DNA of 64,000 nucleotides from Luzula sylvatica (GCA_946800325.1 OX326956.1:48345052-48409051); one strand, 5' to 3'; numbered from the stretch's first letter, positions 38,533-51,560 are shown. Notes: generated from the letters alone by a model not told the origin. Program-made: numbers and translations.

Positions 38533-40331
38533 ATGGAGGAGATAGAGATGGCTGAAGAAGGAGATGCAGTCATTAACATTGGGGATTGTTCTGGTTAGTA
38601 CGTAGTCTATACATGCATCAATCCAGTTTTATTTTAACGCCAGTATCTTACGATCCTCAAAATTAAATCAGGATAGCTTTAAGTTATTCGTCTACAAACA
38701 TTTACAGTAAATCAGAATAGAAGATCTTTTGAAATCTATATCGATCTAATTTTTTCTTCTTCATACTAAATTGATAGCTAATTTATTGTTACTGGTTATT
38801 TTTTTGACTCGATTTTGAATAGCTTTAATTGGCCGCATCACATTGTCTTCACTACCAGAATATCTAAATTCTGATGTATATAATAAATCTTAACAATTGA
38901 TGAACCGTGTTTACATGTTAGCTATATATAATAGATGTAAATTGTGATAATGCAGAAAAGATGACACAAAAAGAATCTGTTCAATCGGAAAAAAAGGGAA
39001 AGAGAAAGAGAGAGGAAGCGCCTGCAGGCCGAGACTGCTTGCAGAACTTAATTCAGAGTATGGAGGATTTAAACGACACTCGGTCATTCACAATCTTTCG
39101 TGTCCCACCGCGCATACGAGAGAAATCGAAAACAATGTACGAACCGAATGTGGTGTCCATAGGCCCATACTATCATGGAACAAAGGACCTACAAACCATG
39201 GAGGAGCACAAAAGGAGGTGCCTCCGTGACTTTCTGAAGCGTAATACCGAGAGAAGCTTAGAGGACTACTACCAAGAGATGAAAAGGCTAGAGAGGTGGG
39301 CTCGCCAGTGCTACAGTGAAAGCATCAAGATGGATAGTGACGAGTTTGTTCTTATGTTGTTACTAGATGGTTGCTTCATTCTCGAGTATTTTCTAAAGTG
39401 GAGAGACAATATTTTGGATGCATTTTGCGATGCACGTTGGGACACAACAAACAAGGACATATTTCTGCTCGAAAACCAAGTACCTTTTTTTGTGATCCAC
39501 AGGCTAGCTTTTCTTTTATCAGACCCGATTTGCAACCATAAGTGTTCCCTTCTTAGTTTAATCTTTGAGTTTCTTCCATGTACGGAAATGATAACAAACC
39601 CTGAGTTACCTTGTGACGCGGTTGATCATTTGCTGCACTTTTATTATAAATGCATGGTACCCGAAATCGACAGTATTGAGCCAATCAACTTCGAGCGCCC
39701 CGTAACCCAATCAATCAAACAGCGGTGGATTTCTTGGATTTGGTCGTGGCTGCCTAGCCCTTCAAGAGAAGGGTCCTCTTTGGATATATTTCCATGTGCA
39801 AGCATACTCCACGAGTCGGGTGTGACATTCAGGAGGAAGAAAAATCCCCGTCATATTTTTGATATTACCTTTGGTGATGGGGTCATAGAGATGCCTTTTT
39901 TAAGGATGGGTACTTTGCAGAAGATCATCTTCACAAATATTAAATCTTTGGAGCAAAGTAAATACAGTACAACAAAATTCACAAGTTTCACACAACTGAT
40001 GGATAACCTCGTAGATACAGGAAAGGATATTGCTTTGCTGAAACAGTATGGTATCATGGAATCCTTGCTAGAGAACGATGAAAGAGCTGCGGCCTTCTTC
40101 AACCAGCTTGCTCAAGATGGTAGTATGAACTACCAAGACCATTATTTTGCAAGATTTTTCAAACAAGTGAAGGAATATAGCAACTCAACATGGCCCAAGT
40201 ACAGAGCAAGGTTGATGCATGATTATCTCAGCAATCCATGGACTTTCATCTCTGTTTCTGCTGGAGTAATATTGTTGGGTCTTACAGTTACCCAAACCTA
40301 TTACACCATCTACTCGGCTTATCATCATTAA
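38533..40331 (+). CDS. DUF247 (UPF0481) family membrane protein
   Basis: Exon 1 (38533-38593) encodes MEEIEMAEEGDAVINIGDCS. A GT-AG intron joins it in phase to exon 2 (38956-40331), giving 478 residues. DUF247 hallmarks: FRVPPRIR, YEPNVVSIGPYYHG, MEEHKRRCLRDFL, DEFVLMLLLDGCFILEYF, DIFLLENQVPFFVI, the C-terminal third ending near WPKYRARLMHDYLSNPW, and a terminal transmembrane helix (~455-475). The molecular role of DUF247 is mostly unknown; members are linked to gametophytic self-incompatibility in grasses and to other cell-surface functions. The K/R-rich KKGKRKREE stretch near residue 30 is unusual. The start at 38533 is preferred because the splice is in phase; a second in-frame ATG at 38961 would drop the acidic leader. 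Confidence 0.92.
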
Positions 40332-40569
40332 TTGTGTTAAGCATGCATACATCTTCTGCACAATAATGAATCGGTGTACTTGCTTCAAATTGTTTTTCTC
40401 GTGAGTTGATTGTTGTTTTATTTATTTCTGTTGATTATTGAGTGATGTTTGCTGTGTATTATGTCTTGACGACTGCAATAAGCTATTTGCTTTTTTTTTT
40501 TGATGAATTATACTTTGTATTAAGCTTTGATAATTGTAATAAACTTTTTGATTGTTATGGACTCATAAT

Positions 40570-40698
40570 GTCATAACCCAGTTGGTTGAGTGCGAGACAC
40601 AAAAAATCATATGTTGTAAGAGATTGTAGATTTAAGTCTCATTGACATCAATGAATGGAGGACGATCGAGATTTTTCTATTTACTCGTTTTTGCCGAT
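40570..40698 (+). mobile_element. tRNA-derived SINE copy 3
   Basis: gttggttgagtgcgagac (A box), tagatttaagtctc (B-box-like), attgacatcaatgaatgg. Immediately followed by copy 4. Confidence 0.65.
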
Positions 40699-40699
40699 T

Positions 40700-40832
40700 G
40701 ATTAATATCTCAGTTGGTTAAATGTTTGACACAAAAAATCATATGTTTTGGGAAATTGTGGATTCAAGTTTCATTGACATCAATTGATTGAGGACAAACG
40801 AGCATTCTCCATTTATTATAAAAAAAAACCTA
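40700..40832 (+). mobile_element. tRNA-derived SINE copy 4
   Basis: cagttggttaaatgtttgac, ggattcaagtttc and attgacatcaattgattg, ending in an A-run (40821-40828). It lies in tandem with copy 3. Confidence 0.65.
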
Positions 40833-40839
40833 GAATGCC

Positions 40840-41888
40840 CTTTCCATTAAATATATTGGTTGCTTACGAGATATTTAACCAATAAATGATTTGAAGGAGA
40901 CGAAACAAACGAGATGAATGTGTTAAATTAATATATGTTAAATGTAATGTTTTAAAATCGGATCTGACATCGTACCGGATAAGTTTCGAATTACTAGTTT
41001 ACCGATTGGATCAGGGGTCAACTGGACTGGCTGAACTCAGGGGTGGATCTTAATAGGGGTCGGGGAGGTCATGTACCGGATAAATCATGAGAAGCTTGGA
41101 GGCCGACTGGAGAGGAGAACTTGGCGTCGACTGCTACTGGAGATAGCAGAATCAGGCGTTGAATCTGGTAGTTTTGTTTTTTTAGCAGCTTTTCTTTTTT
41201 CTTGCATAAGCTTTTTTAAGTTTTTTTTAATACATAAATCAATTTTGGTTTAATTTTTGTTTATAAAATCATTAGATATATAAATTGTTGATCTGGTAAC
41301 TCAATTATGAAATCATGGAATCTTTAAATTGTTGATCTATAAATAAATTTAAAAATCATTAGATATCAACCCAAGAATAAGAAAGAAATTGTATTGGTTG
41401 CGTGTTTATTTTGGCGAATTATGTATTTCGTGTTTTATTGTTTATTTTGAAATTTCATGTTTTAATTATGGACAATGAATATTTGTGGCATGTTATATGG
41501 ATATTCATATTATCTTTATTTTTTGTGTTCGTTTTTTTTTACTTGTGAAACATGGCACATAATTCGTGTAATATCTTTAAAAGACACTATGTTTATTATA
41601 TAAATTAATATCGCAGCGTATGTCCCTATAAAATCATAGCGTCCCCTATCACAATCCGCCGTAAAAAAATCGTGAATGTTCCGTTACATCGCAATCGCAA
41701 TTTAGAACATTGTAAATCACTTATATGAACACAAAAACAGTTTTACGTAAGTTTTGTGATTATTACAGGTTTATGGCACAATTTGGAAAATAATTGATGC
41801 ATATGTCAAGAATCAAGATCACGAAGACCCTGGATCGAAGATTGGAAGAAACATAACCAAGAAAGAAGAAAAACCACGAATTTCTCGG
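40840..41888. other. Intergenic; upstream region of the CDF gene
   Basis: AT-rich with no clear gene. A 60-codon frame at 41071 has no family features. Confidence 0.55.
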
Positions 41889-43585
41889 ATGAACTTTTCC
41901 TCTTCTATAGCATCAAAAACCCGGTCAATAATTTCTTCTCGAGTGTCTCCTCTTCACCATCACAAATACCCTGTGCACCGCGCAGCACCGAGCGTAACCA
42001 AAATAATGGGATTCCGACTATGCCATCTCACCGCTTTACGCCGTGCCGTCGGCTCGGCAGCCGGCAAGCATGGCCGCGCCGCTGTAACTAGTGGGACACC
42101 CTCTTACTCTCTTACCTTCAGTCGCTGGCATGGGGATCATTCTCACCATCACGAGCAGACTGACAGTGCAGCTGCGGATCGAATATTCCGGCTGGGCTTG
42201 GCATCAGATGTGGCCCTGGCTATCGGAAAGGCGGTCACCGGTTATTTGTCTGGGAGTACGGCCATTGTCGCCGATGCTGCCCATTCTGTTTCTGACGTTG
42301 TAAGTTCATCATGTCTTATTTTCTTACAAGACAAAATGGTATATTGACAAACGAAACAGTATATTCATTGGTAACTTAATGTTTTCTGTTAATTTGAAAT
42401 AAGGTACTGAGCAGTGTTGCGTTGTTATCATACAGAGCAGCTCGAGCTCCCAAGGACAAAGAACACCCATATGGTAATTCCTTCAATCTCGATTTCAATT
42501 CTCTTAGCTTTCCATCGAATCAATTGCATCTCATATTCCTTAATCGATATAAATTTAGATTAAAATTAGGGGTTTCGATTGAATAAATTTTAGGTCACGG
42601 TAAATTCGAGAGTTTAGGGGCGCTTGGAATCTCTAGCATGCTTTTGTTAACTGCAGGGGGTATTGCGTGGCATGCAATTGATGTTCTTCAGGTAGTTTAT
42701 TTTATATATATATATGATTTTTTCTATTGTAAGGGCTTAATTGCACATAATTTATAGTGAATATGTGTTTATTTTAGGGGTTTCTGGTTTCAGATGTAAT
42801 TAACCATAGTCAAGTAGGCCATGATCATAATCATGGGATAGATTTGGAGCATCCAGTTCTCGCAATTAGTACAACTCTCATTGCAATATCGGTTAAAGAA
42901 GGGTAACAAAATATCATTTATATTTTATTATTGAAATATTTTTTTTATTTCGATTATTATTTTTTGATAATTAAAGGTTGTACTGGATAACAAAGAGGGA
43001 AGGAGAGAGAGAGGGGAGTGGATTGATGAAAGCAAATGCATGGCACCATAGATCTGACGCTATTTCGTCTGTTGTTGCCCTTATTGGGGTCGGTAAGGTC
43101 TTACATATTTTCCAAATACCCCCCTGTATTTTCTTTTATTTATAATAATAATAATTACAGGTGGGACGATAATTGGTGTACCGTTCTTGGATCCACTTGC
43201 GGGTCTTCTTGTCTCAGGAATGATTTTAAAAGCTGGTATCGATACTGGATACTCTAGGTACATTTTATTTCTTCTTATTTTTAAGATATTTTTTAGGGGT
43301 ATATATGAAATTATGCCAATTATATATAATTAATTTTATTTATTAGTATAATGGAGCTTGTAGACGCAGCTGTGGAACCGTCCATTTTAGATCCAATTAA
43401 AGAAACCATTCTCCAAATCGAAGGAGTCAAGGTACATAAATATCTTAAATAATCTAATAATATTATTTATGTTATATTTATTTTTTCAGTATAAGATTAA
43501 TATATTTGATATTATTTGGTATTTATTTTTATAATTTAAGGGGTGCCATCGTTTGAGAGGGAGAAAAGCCGGTACTTCATTGTAT
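41889..43585 (+). CDS. MTPC1: Cation diffusion facilitator, MTPC1-like; 3' end lost in assembly gap
   Basis: Eight exons are visible: 41889-42299, 42404-42473, 42594-42691, 42778-42902, 42977-43092, 43161-43257, 43347-43431 and 43541-43585, the last running into the N gap. CDF proteins exchange divalent metals (Zn, Mn, Fe) for protons across organelle membranes. Visible marks: a Ser/Arg/Thr-rich N-terminus suggesting an organelle transit peptide, His-rich HGDHSHHH, the metal-site helices SDVALAIGKAVTGYLSGST / DAAHSVSDV and HHRSDAISS, HPYGHGKFESLGALGIS, and another His loop (GHDHNHG). GCHRLRGRKAG begins the C-terminal domain. An alternative start is the ATG at 42007 (MGFRLCHL). Roughly the last 60-100 residues are not found after the gap. 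Confidence 0.85.
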
Positions 43586-43785
43586 NNNNNNNNNNNNNNN
43601 NNNNNNNNNNNNNNNNNNNNNNNNNNNNNNNNNNNNNNNNNNNNNNNNNNNNNNNNNNNNNNNNNNNNNNNNNNNNNNNNNNNNNNNNNNNNNNNNNNNN
43701 NNNNNNNNNNNNNNNNNNNNNNNNNNNNNNNNNNNNNNNNNNNNNNNNNNNNNNNNNNNNNNNNNNNNNNNNNNNNNNNNNNNNN
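43586..43785. other. Assembly gap (200 N)
   Basis: A run of exactly 200 N, a typical placeholder of unknown true size. It interrupts the C-terminal domain exon of the CDF gene; sequence to its right is not recognisably that gene. Confidence 0.99.
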
Positions 43786-44977
43786 AAACTATCATATATA
43801 AATACAATACAATTATTATAGAACAGTATATGTGTGCAATAAAATGATATACAGTAGACCCAATATTGACGAAAATAATAAACAATATAAATCAATTATA
43901 AGCAGTTAAGTAATATAAATGAAATAATTTGGTGCATCATGGGAATATGAAATATAGAACTACGGCGAGACCGAGATCTAGCGAACTATAGCCAACTAAA
44001 GCTTGGCTCGAAGTGAAATTGAGTTAGCTCAATTCGTTTGGCACTAAAAATCAAGCTAAAAACTCAAGCTCGAGTTCGGCTTGGTTCAAAATCGAGTCGG
44101 TTCGGCTCGGCTCGTCTCAACACTAACTCGATTTTCTTTTAATAGTTACCCTAAAGTCCATCACATACTAACCAAAATGATCAAACATCACAATATATAC
44201 ACCTAAAGCGTCGATGCGACTTTACAATACTATACTATATATAACAAATTAACTGTGCCCAAAACATCTAGGTTTGAATTTGTTTTGAGTTTAATTTGAG
44301 GTCAATTCGATATGTTTTCGAGTTACTTGGACTCAGTTCGATTTCACTTTCAATCTGAAGTCGATCGAGCTATTATCGCATCCCATACACGCCCGAACAC
44401 ACTAACCTTTTTTTTTATCGGGTGCTCTCGAAACACTCTGATTTGATGCTTTTGAAGTCCCCGCCGCCATATTTGCTATTGGATATGTGACTGAATCAAT
44501 ATGAAAAAGAATATCTCGAACAAGCAGTTTCTATAAAGTCGAACAACGAATATAGTGGAATATGTTTCTATAAAAAAAGGCCAAGCTATTTTGAATTCGA
44601 TCACAAGAACCATTAACATAAAATTCTCCACACAAAAAAAAAAAACGCATGAAATCTCTTTGCAACAATGGCACTAAAACCTAATTATTGCTAATAAGAA
44701 AAGATGCTTAGATTACAGCACGGACAAAAACAGAAATAAAAATGCACTATAACTCAGTCAATAGTCGAGACCTTCAAAGTTAACACGCTACAAACATTTG
44801 TTCGGTACGGTAAGGTAATTCATCATAACGAAAATTTCCATCTTTCTGGAACTAATTATTTAAACAAATTAAAAAGTTAAAATTACTAAGCGACAATTTA
44901 TTTCGATCAATTCTCTTCACAAATAAACCAATTTCATCCCAAATTCTCTCTCTCCCTAAGTCGACAAATTCAAATGT
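43786..44977. other. Spacer with degenerate TCGAGC repeat
   Basis: 43975-44395 contains imperfect 'gagctcgagttcggcttgg' style repeats like those at 49795-50035, a MITE-like relic. The rest is the AT-rich 3' flank of the SANT-like gene. Confidence 0.5.
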
Positions 44978-47883
44978 TCATTGCATATCAAGTGGACTCT
45001 CCACAGTTTCATCCTTCTTACGAGACCTTCTAGAAGTTTCTCCAGACTTGCGTCCCCTTCTAGAAGCACCACTTGGACTATTATTACTGTTCCTCTGTTT
45101 CGGGCCTCCAAGAAGCCCATTTGCAACCGCCTCTAAAGCTTTCATAGTTGGAGGCCTGTTCCTTGTACCTTGCCTTCTCCCAGAAGTACCAGTCTCATTA
45201 GGTATCGGCATCGGTACAGTAGGGCTTATATCTGGTACGTTAATAGGAGAGTCTTGAGGCTCCTCCTTTATGATTTTTGTGTTTGTAGTCTCCATTTCTT
45301 TTGTTTCACCGGTACCAGTGGAACCCATTTTCGGTACGACATTTATTTGTTCGGTCTCGTTAAATATTTGTTCTGGTACCGGTGCACGGGATTGGCTGCT
45401 CGTACCGGTAAAATTCGGTGTTGCGTCTGGTACATTAAGGTGGAAATGTACATGCTCTTCATGTACCTCTTTCTTCACGTCTTTGGTTAAAGATTTCGAT
45501 TTAGGTTTTCTCTTGACAACCTTTTTCTCTTTAGCGGGAGAACCAGAGTCAATCCGGGCCGGGTTTTGCCCCGTTTTGGATTCGTTAACCGGGCCCGTTA
45601 ATTCCTCCTTTTCTCTTTCCATGGCTTCCCTCACTAGAAAAGTCACTTTTCTCCTCCTTTTTGTCAAACCCACTTCCTCTCTGACAGGCTCCACTTCTCT
45701 GACCGGTTCCACTTCTTTAACGGGTTTTATTTCTTTAACAGGATTCATTTCTTTCACAGGTTTCATTTCTTTAATGGGTTCCGTTTGGATCTGTCCACCT
45801 GTCCTTTCGATTCTTTCAGATAAACCCGTTTTAGGCTCATTATGTACTTCAACCTTTGGTGGTTCTTTGACCAAGAAATTGATTTTCCTCTTTCTTTTCT
45901 CAGACGAACCGGGTTCGACCCGTTTCTCATCACGACCCGTTTGGTTCGTTTGGCCCGTTTGACCCATTTGAGACAAGCTAGCGTCAATATCCTCTCCCTC
46001 TTGCATCACATCCTTGACCAAGAACTTGACTTTTCTCTTTCTAGTTGGATGATCCGTTTCCCTAACGGGCTGATGATCCGTTTCCCTGACGGGCTGATGA
46101 TCCGTTTCCCTAACGGACTGATGATCCGTTTCCCTAACGGGCTGTTGACTAGTCATACCCGACCCGTTATGAATTGTCTCCACACTATTATTTCCTTTGA
46201 ACAAGGAAATATTTTTCTTATCTGGCTTACAAGAATTCAATCTCCTTTTTTTCATAACCGGCGATAAATACTTGTGCGACTTGGGTTTCGAACTCTCCCC
46301 AAAATTACCAAAACGCCCCTGCTCTTGATAATTTACATTACCAACATTTTCTACGTGGCCATTCACCTCGTTCATCATTGCTGTACCAGATTGTATCAAA
46401 TCCTTCTGGAAACCCGTACCAGAATCCAATTTTTTCTTTTTAACTCTCAGCTTTTTCACCTTCTCGATCTCAGAGCCCGAAGTATCCGACAAGCTATCCC
46501 CCAAAACGGGTCCAACCCTATCAGATCCGGATCCAAACCCGAAACCCAAATCACTAGGAAAGCTCCTCAACTCCCTAACCCTAACTCTCCCGCCTTCGCT
46601 CAACAAACTCGTATCCACGATCATAAACTGCACCGTATCCCCTCCTCCAAAACAACTCTCGCCTCTACTCCTCCCCGGAAACTCGTTCTGTTTAACGGGT
46701 CTAGACCCGTTATCCGAAACCCCGTCAATCTCGATCAGACCCGGCTCGGAAGCGACCTTCTTCAAAACATCGCTCACACAATCGTAATACTCGTCCCCTT
46801 TACTCAACTTCTTCCTCGAAAACTTCTTGATACCGGGTACGAGAAAAACGAGCGAGTTTTTGGATCCGATAAGGTCCCGAGGCTGCTCGGAATGCCAGCC
46901 TCGGGCCAATAACCGGGGCCACACCGCCTCCCAGAACAAATCGTTCGAACGGGCCTTGCTCAGTCTGAAATCCCCGGTTAAATATTTTATTATCTCGTTC
47001 GAAGAAAGAGACGAACACGCTTTCCCCACGGGAATCTCGGGACGGGTCGGTACCGGGTGGAGCGACCGGGTCGAGTCCGAACTCGTACCGGTTAAGTCGT
47101 ACCGACCCTTGCCGATTCCGATTGTTTCTACAAAGGTTTCGATCCCGATTTTGGATTTTATCGCGAAGATGAATTCTTCGAACGTTATCGTGTTGTCGTT
47201 GAAGGATTTTATCGCCTAAAAATGTAAGATTTTTACGTTTATATTGCACGGTATTAAAAGTGTAGAGAAGATGAGACAAAATTATATAAATGAATTATTA
47301 CCTCGAGCAAAGATGGGTGTATGTCTTGAGGGACGAGATTTTGGAGACGGGAAAGAAATTCTTGTTGTCTCCACCCAGTAAAAATACGAGTGCCCACAAT
47401 GCACCTACGAGTCCGCACTTTTCGAATATCAGCCCATTTTTTGTACTCGTGCGTTTTATAAAACTCCCCATAATAATACCCCAAAATGTCCCCCATTCTC
47501 TTAACTCCCACGAAGTGCCGGACCAGCTTAAGGTTCTTGCCGAATATATATAACCCTAGCAAAAAAGATTGTTTCTCCATCTCATTCCATGTAGAGATGC
47601 TCGTACCAGGTACGGGGACGGGGACGGTGCTTGTTTTTTGCGAGGCGAATGTGAGGGGGATTGGGAGGCCGAGTAGGAAAGGATGATCCGCCGGAACAGG
47701 TTTAGGATCGAGGGGTACGATAGGAAGTTCGACTTGGAATTCTGGGCCGACTCGGGGACAGACGAGAGTTTCTTCTAGCATTTCTTCTGACGAGGGGGTC
47801 CCGTCTGGTAGTGGCTGGAGATTGCAATTATACGTCTCTTGCGGGGTTTCTAATGCGAGTACTTCTATGCAATTCGATTCCAT
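44978..47883 (-). CDS. SANT-like (ELM2/Myb-type) nuclear protein, long disordered C-terminus
   Basis: Two coding exons (47883-47302 and 47215-44978) with an in-phase GT-AG intron give 939 residues. The ATG directly follows a CAG acceptor, so an intron lies in the 5' leader. Residues ~95-180 form a SANT-like helical domain (WNEMEKQSFLLGLYIFGKN, VRHFVGVKRMGDILGYYYG, EFYKTHEYKKWADIR), a module of chromatin corepressor subunits. A second conserved block (IKSFNDNTITFEEFIFAIK, DLFWEAVWPRLLARGWHSEQ) follows. The C-terminal half is charged and low in complexity, with (QPVRETDH)x4 and a PVKE/PVRE hexapeptide run, plus several KRKxxFLVKxx modules. It resembles the plant family annotated as arginine-glutamic acid dipeptide repeat proteins. 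Basic RRGRKSGETSRRSRKK near the end is a likely nuclear signal. Confidence 0.85.
45686..45790. repeat. 18-bp coding tandem repeat in the SANT-like gene
   Basis: About six 18-bp units encode a P-V-K/R-E-x-x hexapeptide series on the minus strand. Confidence 0.8.
46048..46146. repeat. 24-bp coding tandem repeat in the SANT-like gene
   Basis: Four copies of 'ctgatgatccgtttccctaac' and neighbours encode QPVRETDH repeats on the minus strand. Near-identical units suggest recent slippage. Confidence 0.9.
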
Positions 47884-48149
47884 CTGTTGAAAGGATCGAA
47901 AGTTAATAAATGAGACTTTGATTAAATGGTAAAGAAGCCAAAAGGACAAAATTAATGGATAATAAAATTAATAAGATTATGATTAACAAAACGAAACTAT
48001 ATCTCCTATTCGATAATCATTATCAATCGTATTCCTGTGAATTCGATCCATGTAGCTTATCAGGCCACTCGACTTCTTACATTTGTTCGAAACGAGTCGA
48101 ATGGGTCAAAGACGACTTGAAATCCATCCATGAAAATGGGTAGACGATG

Positions 48150-48800
48150 TCGACCCGTTATCGTTCAAACGTTCCTATAGTTGTACCGGACCGGACCGGA
48201 CCGAGCCCTTCTCTCTCTCCTGTGAAGCTTGCTTCATTGACCATCCCAAGATGGGAAACCCAAGAAAGTTCTTTAATACCAGTTAATAACTAGTGTATAT
48301 GGACCCAAAACTAGACCTAGATGCTAAAAGAGGGCATTAACGACGATGAGAAAACAAATTCACGAACTGGGTTTAATGGTATTATTAACGTATCAAATAC
48401 AATCAAAAGCATAACGCACACTAAGCACGGCAATGGTGTAAAAGGCCGATAACAAAAAACTAAACAACCCACGACGCCAGTTTGGGAGGAAACCACGAGA
48501 ATCACGAAACACGAATCGTAATTGTTGGTTTTCCCAAATTCCAACAACAAAGCAATTTGGAAATCAAAGGTTATATATACCTTGTTTGAAGGACGCGAGC
48601 TTTTGTCTTGCTCGTTGAGGGTTTCTTTTCCTTGTATTTTTGGTTCTCGTATGAGAGAAAGAAGAAGCTTGTGATGAGAAAAAGAATAACGAAAAAAAAA
48701 AAACGAGAGAATGGTATGATTTATAATATGATTATGTATGTGGATCTCTATATAATATTTTGAATTAACTTCTTGTTTTCCTCGCATTAAGAAAAAATTA
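48150..48800 (-). promoter_or_regulatory. Leader exon and promoter of the SANT-like gene
   Basis: A minus-strand noncoding exon ends at the donor at 48581 (CAAG|GTATAT); with the acceptor at 47884-47886 it defines a ~690-bp 5'-leader intron ending right at the ATG. The region contains 'gagggtttcttttccttgtatttttgg' and is duplicated at 50910-51560. Confidence 0.6.
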
Positions 48801-50905
48801 CCAAAATTTCCTTGGATTTTATTTTTTCTTATTTGGTTTCTTATATTTGGTGTTTCTTTTCTTTTGGGCACATTTTGCATTATTTATCCAATATAACTTA
48901 TATTTGCAATTTGAGTCCCATATTTTCTGTGGGGTTGTATGAGAAGTAGATATGTATTTAATATTTGTAAGCTTGCCCATTGTCCTAATGGATCTATACT
49001 AATATATTATTATCCTTTGATTTGTTATTTCCTTGTTTGGGTTTTTATTTTCTTTTGCAAATTATCAAGTTTAAAATTGTCAATCTTTATCATATTTACC
49101 AACCAATTACAACAAGATTTAAATTCTTTGAAAATGATTAAAATCAACCAAAATGGTTTAAACTTCTTTTGACTTTTGTGATGTATATATTCACCACATA
49201 GGCTAAGCTGGTTAATTAAAGGAAGATTTATATATACTTGTATACGAAACATATGAACCTCATTGTAGAGAAAATAATAATACTATAGTAATAAATGATG
49301 CAATGACATGCCATCGACTTGGTTCTTGGTGGATAGATGATTAGGATTTGTTTGCATCCAATGGGTACTATTATCCATATTTGCAACAAAAAAATCCTAA
49401 ATTTTACACTATTGCTAGTGTTGTATACAAAAAAAAAAAACAAATCTTTTTGGCCCCTCATGTAGTCATGTCTTCATTTTTGTCATTTATTTTCCTCAAA
49501 TCCCCTTAATATATATTTTTTTAGTTTTGATTGATGATTTAGCCATTAAACAATGACATGGCAAGTTGACCTAATGTATTTATATAACAAATTATCCTGA
49601 CATGACATTTATTTCATTTCCTTTCCTCTTTCTCTATCCTTTTCCCCCTATCTCCTCCCCCTTGCATCATCTCCATGGCAAGAAGTCTTTTTTAAAACTT
49701 TTCGTATCGTTCGATCAATTTCATCGAGTGATGAACTCTTTTCTTCGATCGAGTATGACTCGTGATTGTTTGTTAATAGTTAGTTTGATTATAGTTCGAA
49801 TTCGAACTGAGCCGAACAAGCCCGAAACAAACTAAATTGAGCTCGAGCTAGGCTTGAGAACCGAACCGAACTCGATCTGGAAAATCATTTCAAAATTAGG
49901 TCACAAATGAGCCGGCCCGATTGGGTTTCTGACTAAGCTTGAGAGCCGGAGTTTGCTTATCGAATCTTCCGAACCGAGTCCGAGCTTGAGTTCGCTCGTT
50001 GCATGCTTAAGTTGCTCGTTCGAGTTTGATTTGTTATCGGTCTTAAAGAAATGCTATGTCATTATTAGTATCTTTATGCAAATGAAAAAATGGGATCATT
50101 TTTAACCATTACATCATTTGCATAATTTTAAGGAAGAGATAGATAAACAAAGGGGCTTCAAACAAAGACTTTTCTAGGAAATGAGAAAAGCAAGTAAATG
50201 GATTGAGAGACTAAAACAAGACTTTTCTAGGATAAAAATAAAAATCTGCACTTAATTGAGGTAATATTGAATATTACTTTTTACCTATGTATGCATCAAT
50301 TTCGAGCATGCTAATAAATTTCATTACCTAACTTACAAAGAATAATCATTCTATCTGAAATTGAGCAAATTATCTAAAATGCACAGAACATTCAAATATA
50401 AGAAATATTGTTTTTTGAAATCTTTAATCATATAATATAGAATACCATGTCACATATGCATTCTATACTTCCATTTTTTTTTTTTACTTTTTCTACAATA
50501 AACACACTTGCAAATTATTATGCAAAGACAATAAGGTAGGGTTTGTCGTAAAAATAAAAACGAAATTTTTAACTTCGAGTAAATATTAAGACAAAAGTTT
50601 AGAAATATAGAGGCAAAGAGAGATTGTTCGGTACTGGTACATGTCAGTTTCGTATACCTGGTACGGAACTTAATGGTATAGGTATAATTATACCGAGTAT
50701 TCTTAGTTGCATATTAGGTCTTTTTTATTTATTTATCTTCAGTTTTTTTTTCTATTGGCAATATGAGATGCAAAAGTTTCAATTAAAACTTAAGACATGC
50801 ATAAAATTTCAATTCGAAGGGTTGAAATCACTTTATTTTGAAAAAAACAGGATCTAGCAGAGAGTATCACATTTCTCTGAATTTGATCCAGATAGAAATG
50901 GTTAA
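48800..50905. other. Intergenic region between the duplicated leaders
   Basis: AT-rich. 49795-50035 carries degenerate 'cgagctcgagc' type repeats like those at 43975-44395, possibly old MITEs. No gene. Confidence 0.55.
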
Positions 50906-50909
50906 GGGT

Positions 50910-51560
50910 CTAGACCCGTTATGACCCAACCCTGTCTGTACTCGAACAGTCGAACTAAATGAAACCGAACTGAACGGGGCCGAGCCGGACCGAACCGAAC
51001 CGGACCGAAACCCTCCCTCACCAATGAAGCTTTCTTCATTGAATCATTGACCATCCCAAAAAGGGAAGAAATCCAATATAGCTCTTTAATACCGGTTAAC
51101 ATAACAGTATTTGATTTGAACCCAAAACTAGACCTAGATGCTAAAAGAAACAATTTCATGAACTGGTTTCATTTGGTATTATAAACATATCCAATGCAAT
51201 CAATCAATCAATCAAAAGCAAGGCCAAACGCTAAGCACAACAATGGTGTAAAACAAATCCTAATTGTTGGTCTTGAATTTGATTCCCAATTAAGAACCCA
51301 ATTTTGAATTAAAGATATTGCTTACCTTGTTTTGAAGGGCACGAGCTTTGCCTATTCGTTGAGGGTTTCTTCTGCTTGTATTTTTGGTTATCGTATGAAG
51401 AGAGCTTGTGATGAGAAAACAGAATAGAGGAAGAAAGGAAAAAGACAGAAAGATATGTGTATTGTGTGTTATATAATTGATTGTTTGTGGATCTCTATAT
51501 AATATGTCGAATTTGGTTCTTATTTCCTTTGCATTAAAAAAAGTTTCTAAATTTTACTTG
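50910..51560 (-). repeat. Duplicate of the SANT-like gene leader/promoter
   Basis: Colinear with 48150-48800: the 'ccggaccgaaccg' run, 'gaccatcccaa', 'ctagacctagatgctaaaag', 'caatggtgtaaaa', the splice donor (at 51326) and 'tcgttgagggtttctt' all recur with moderate divergence. No coding exon follows, so it may be a second upstream promoter or a relic. Confidence 0.75.

Noticed and set aside
45048..46912. Long plus-strand frames of up to 230 codons
   Set aside because: They are antisense shadows of the SANT-like gene, which has coherent splicing and domains on the minus strand.
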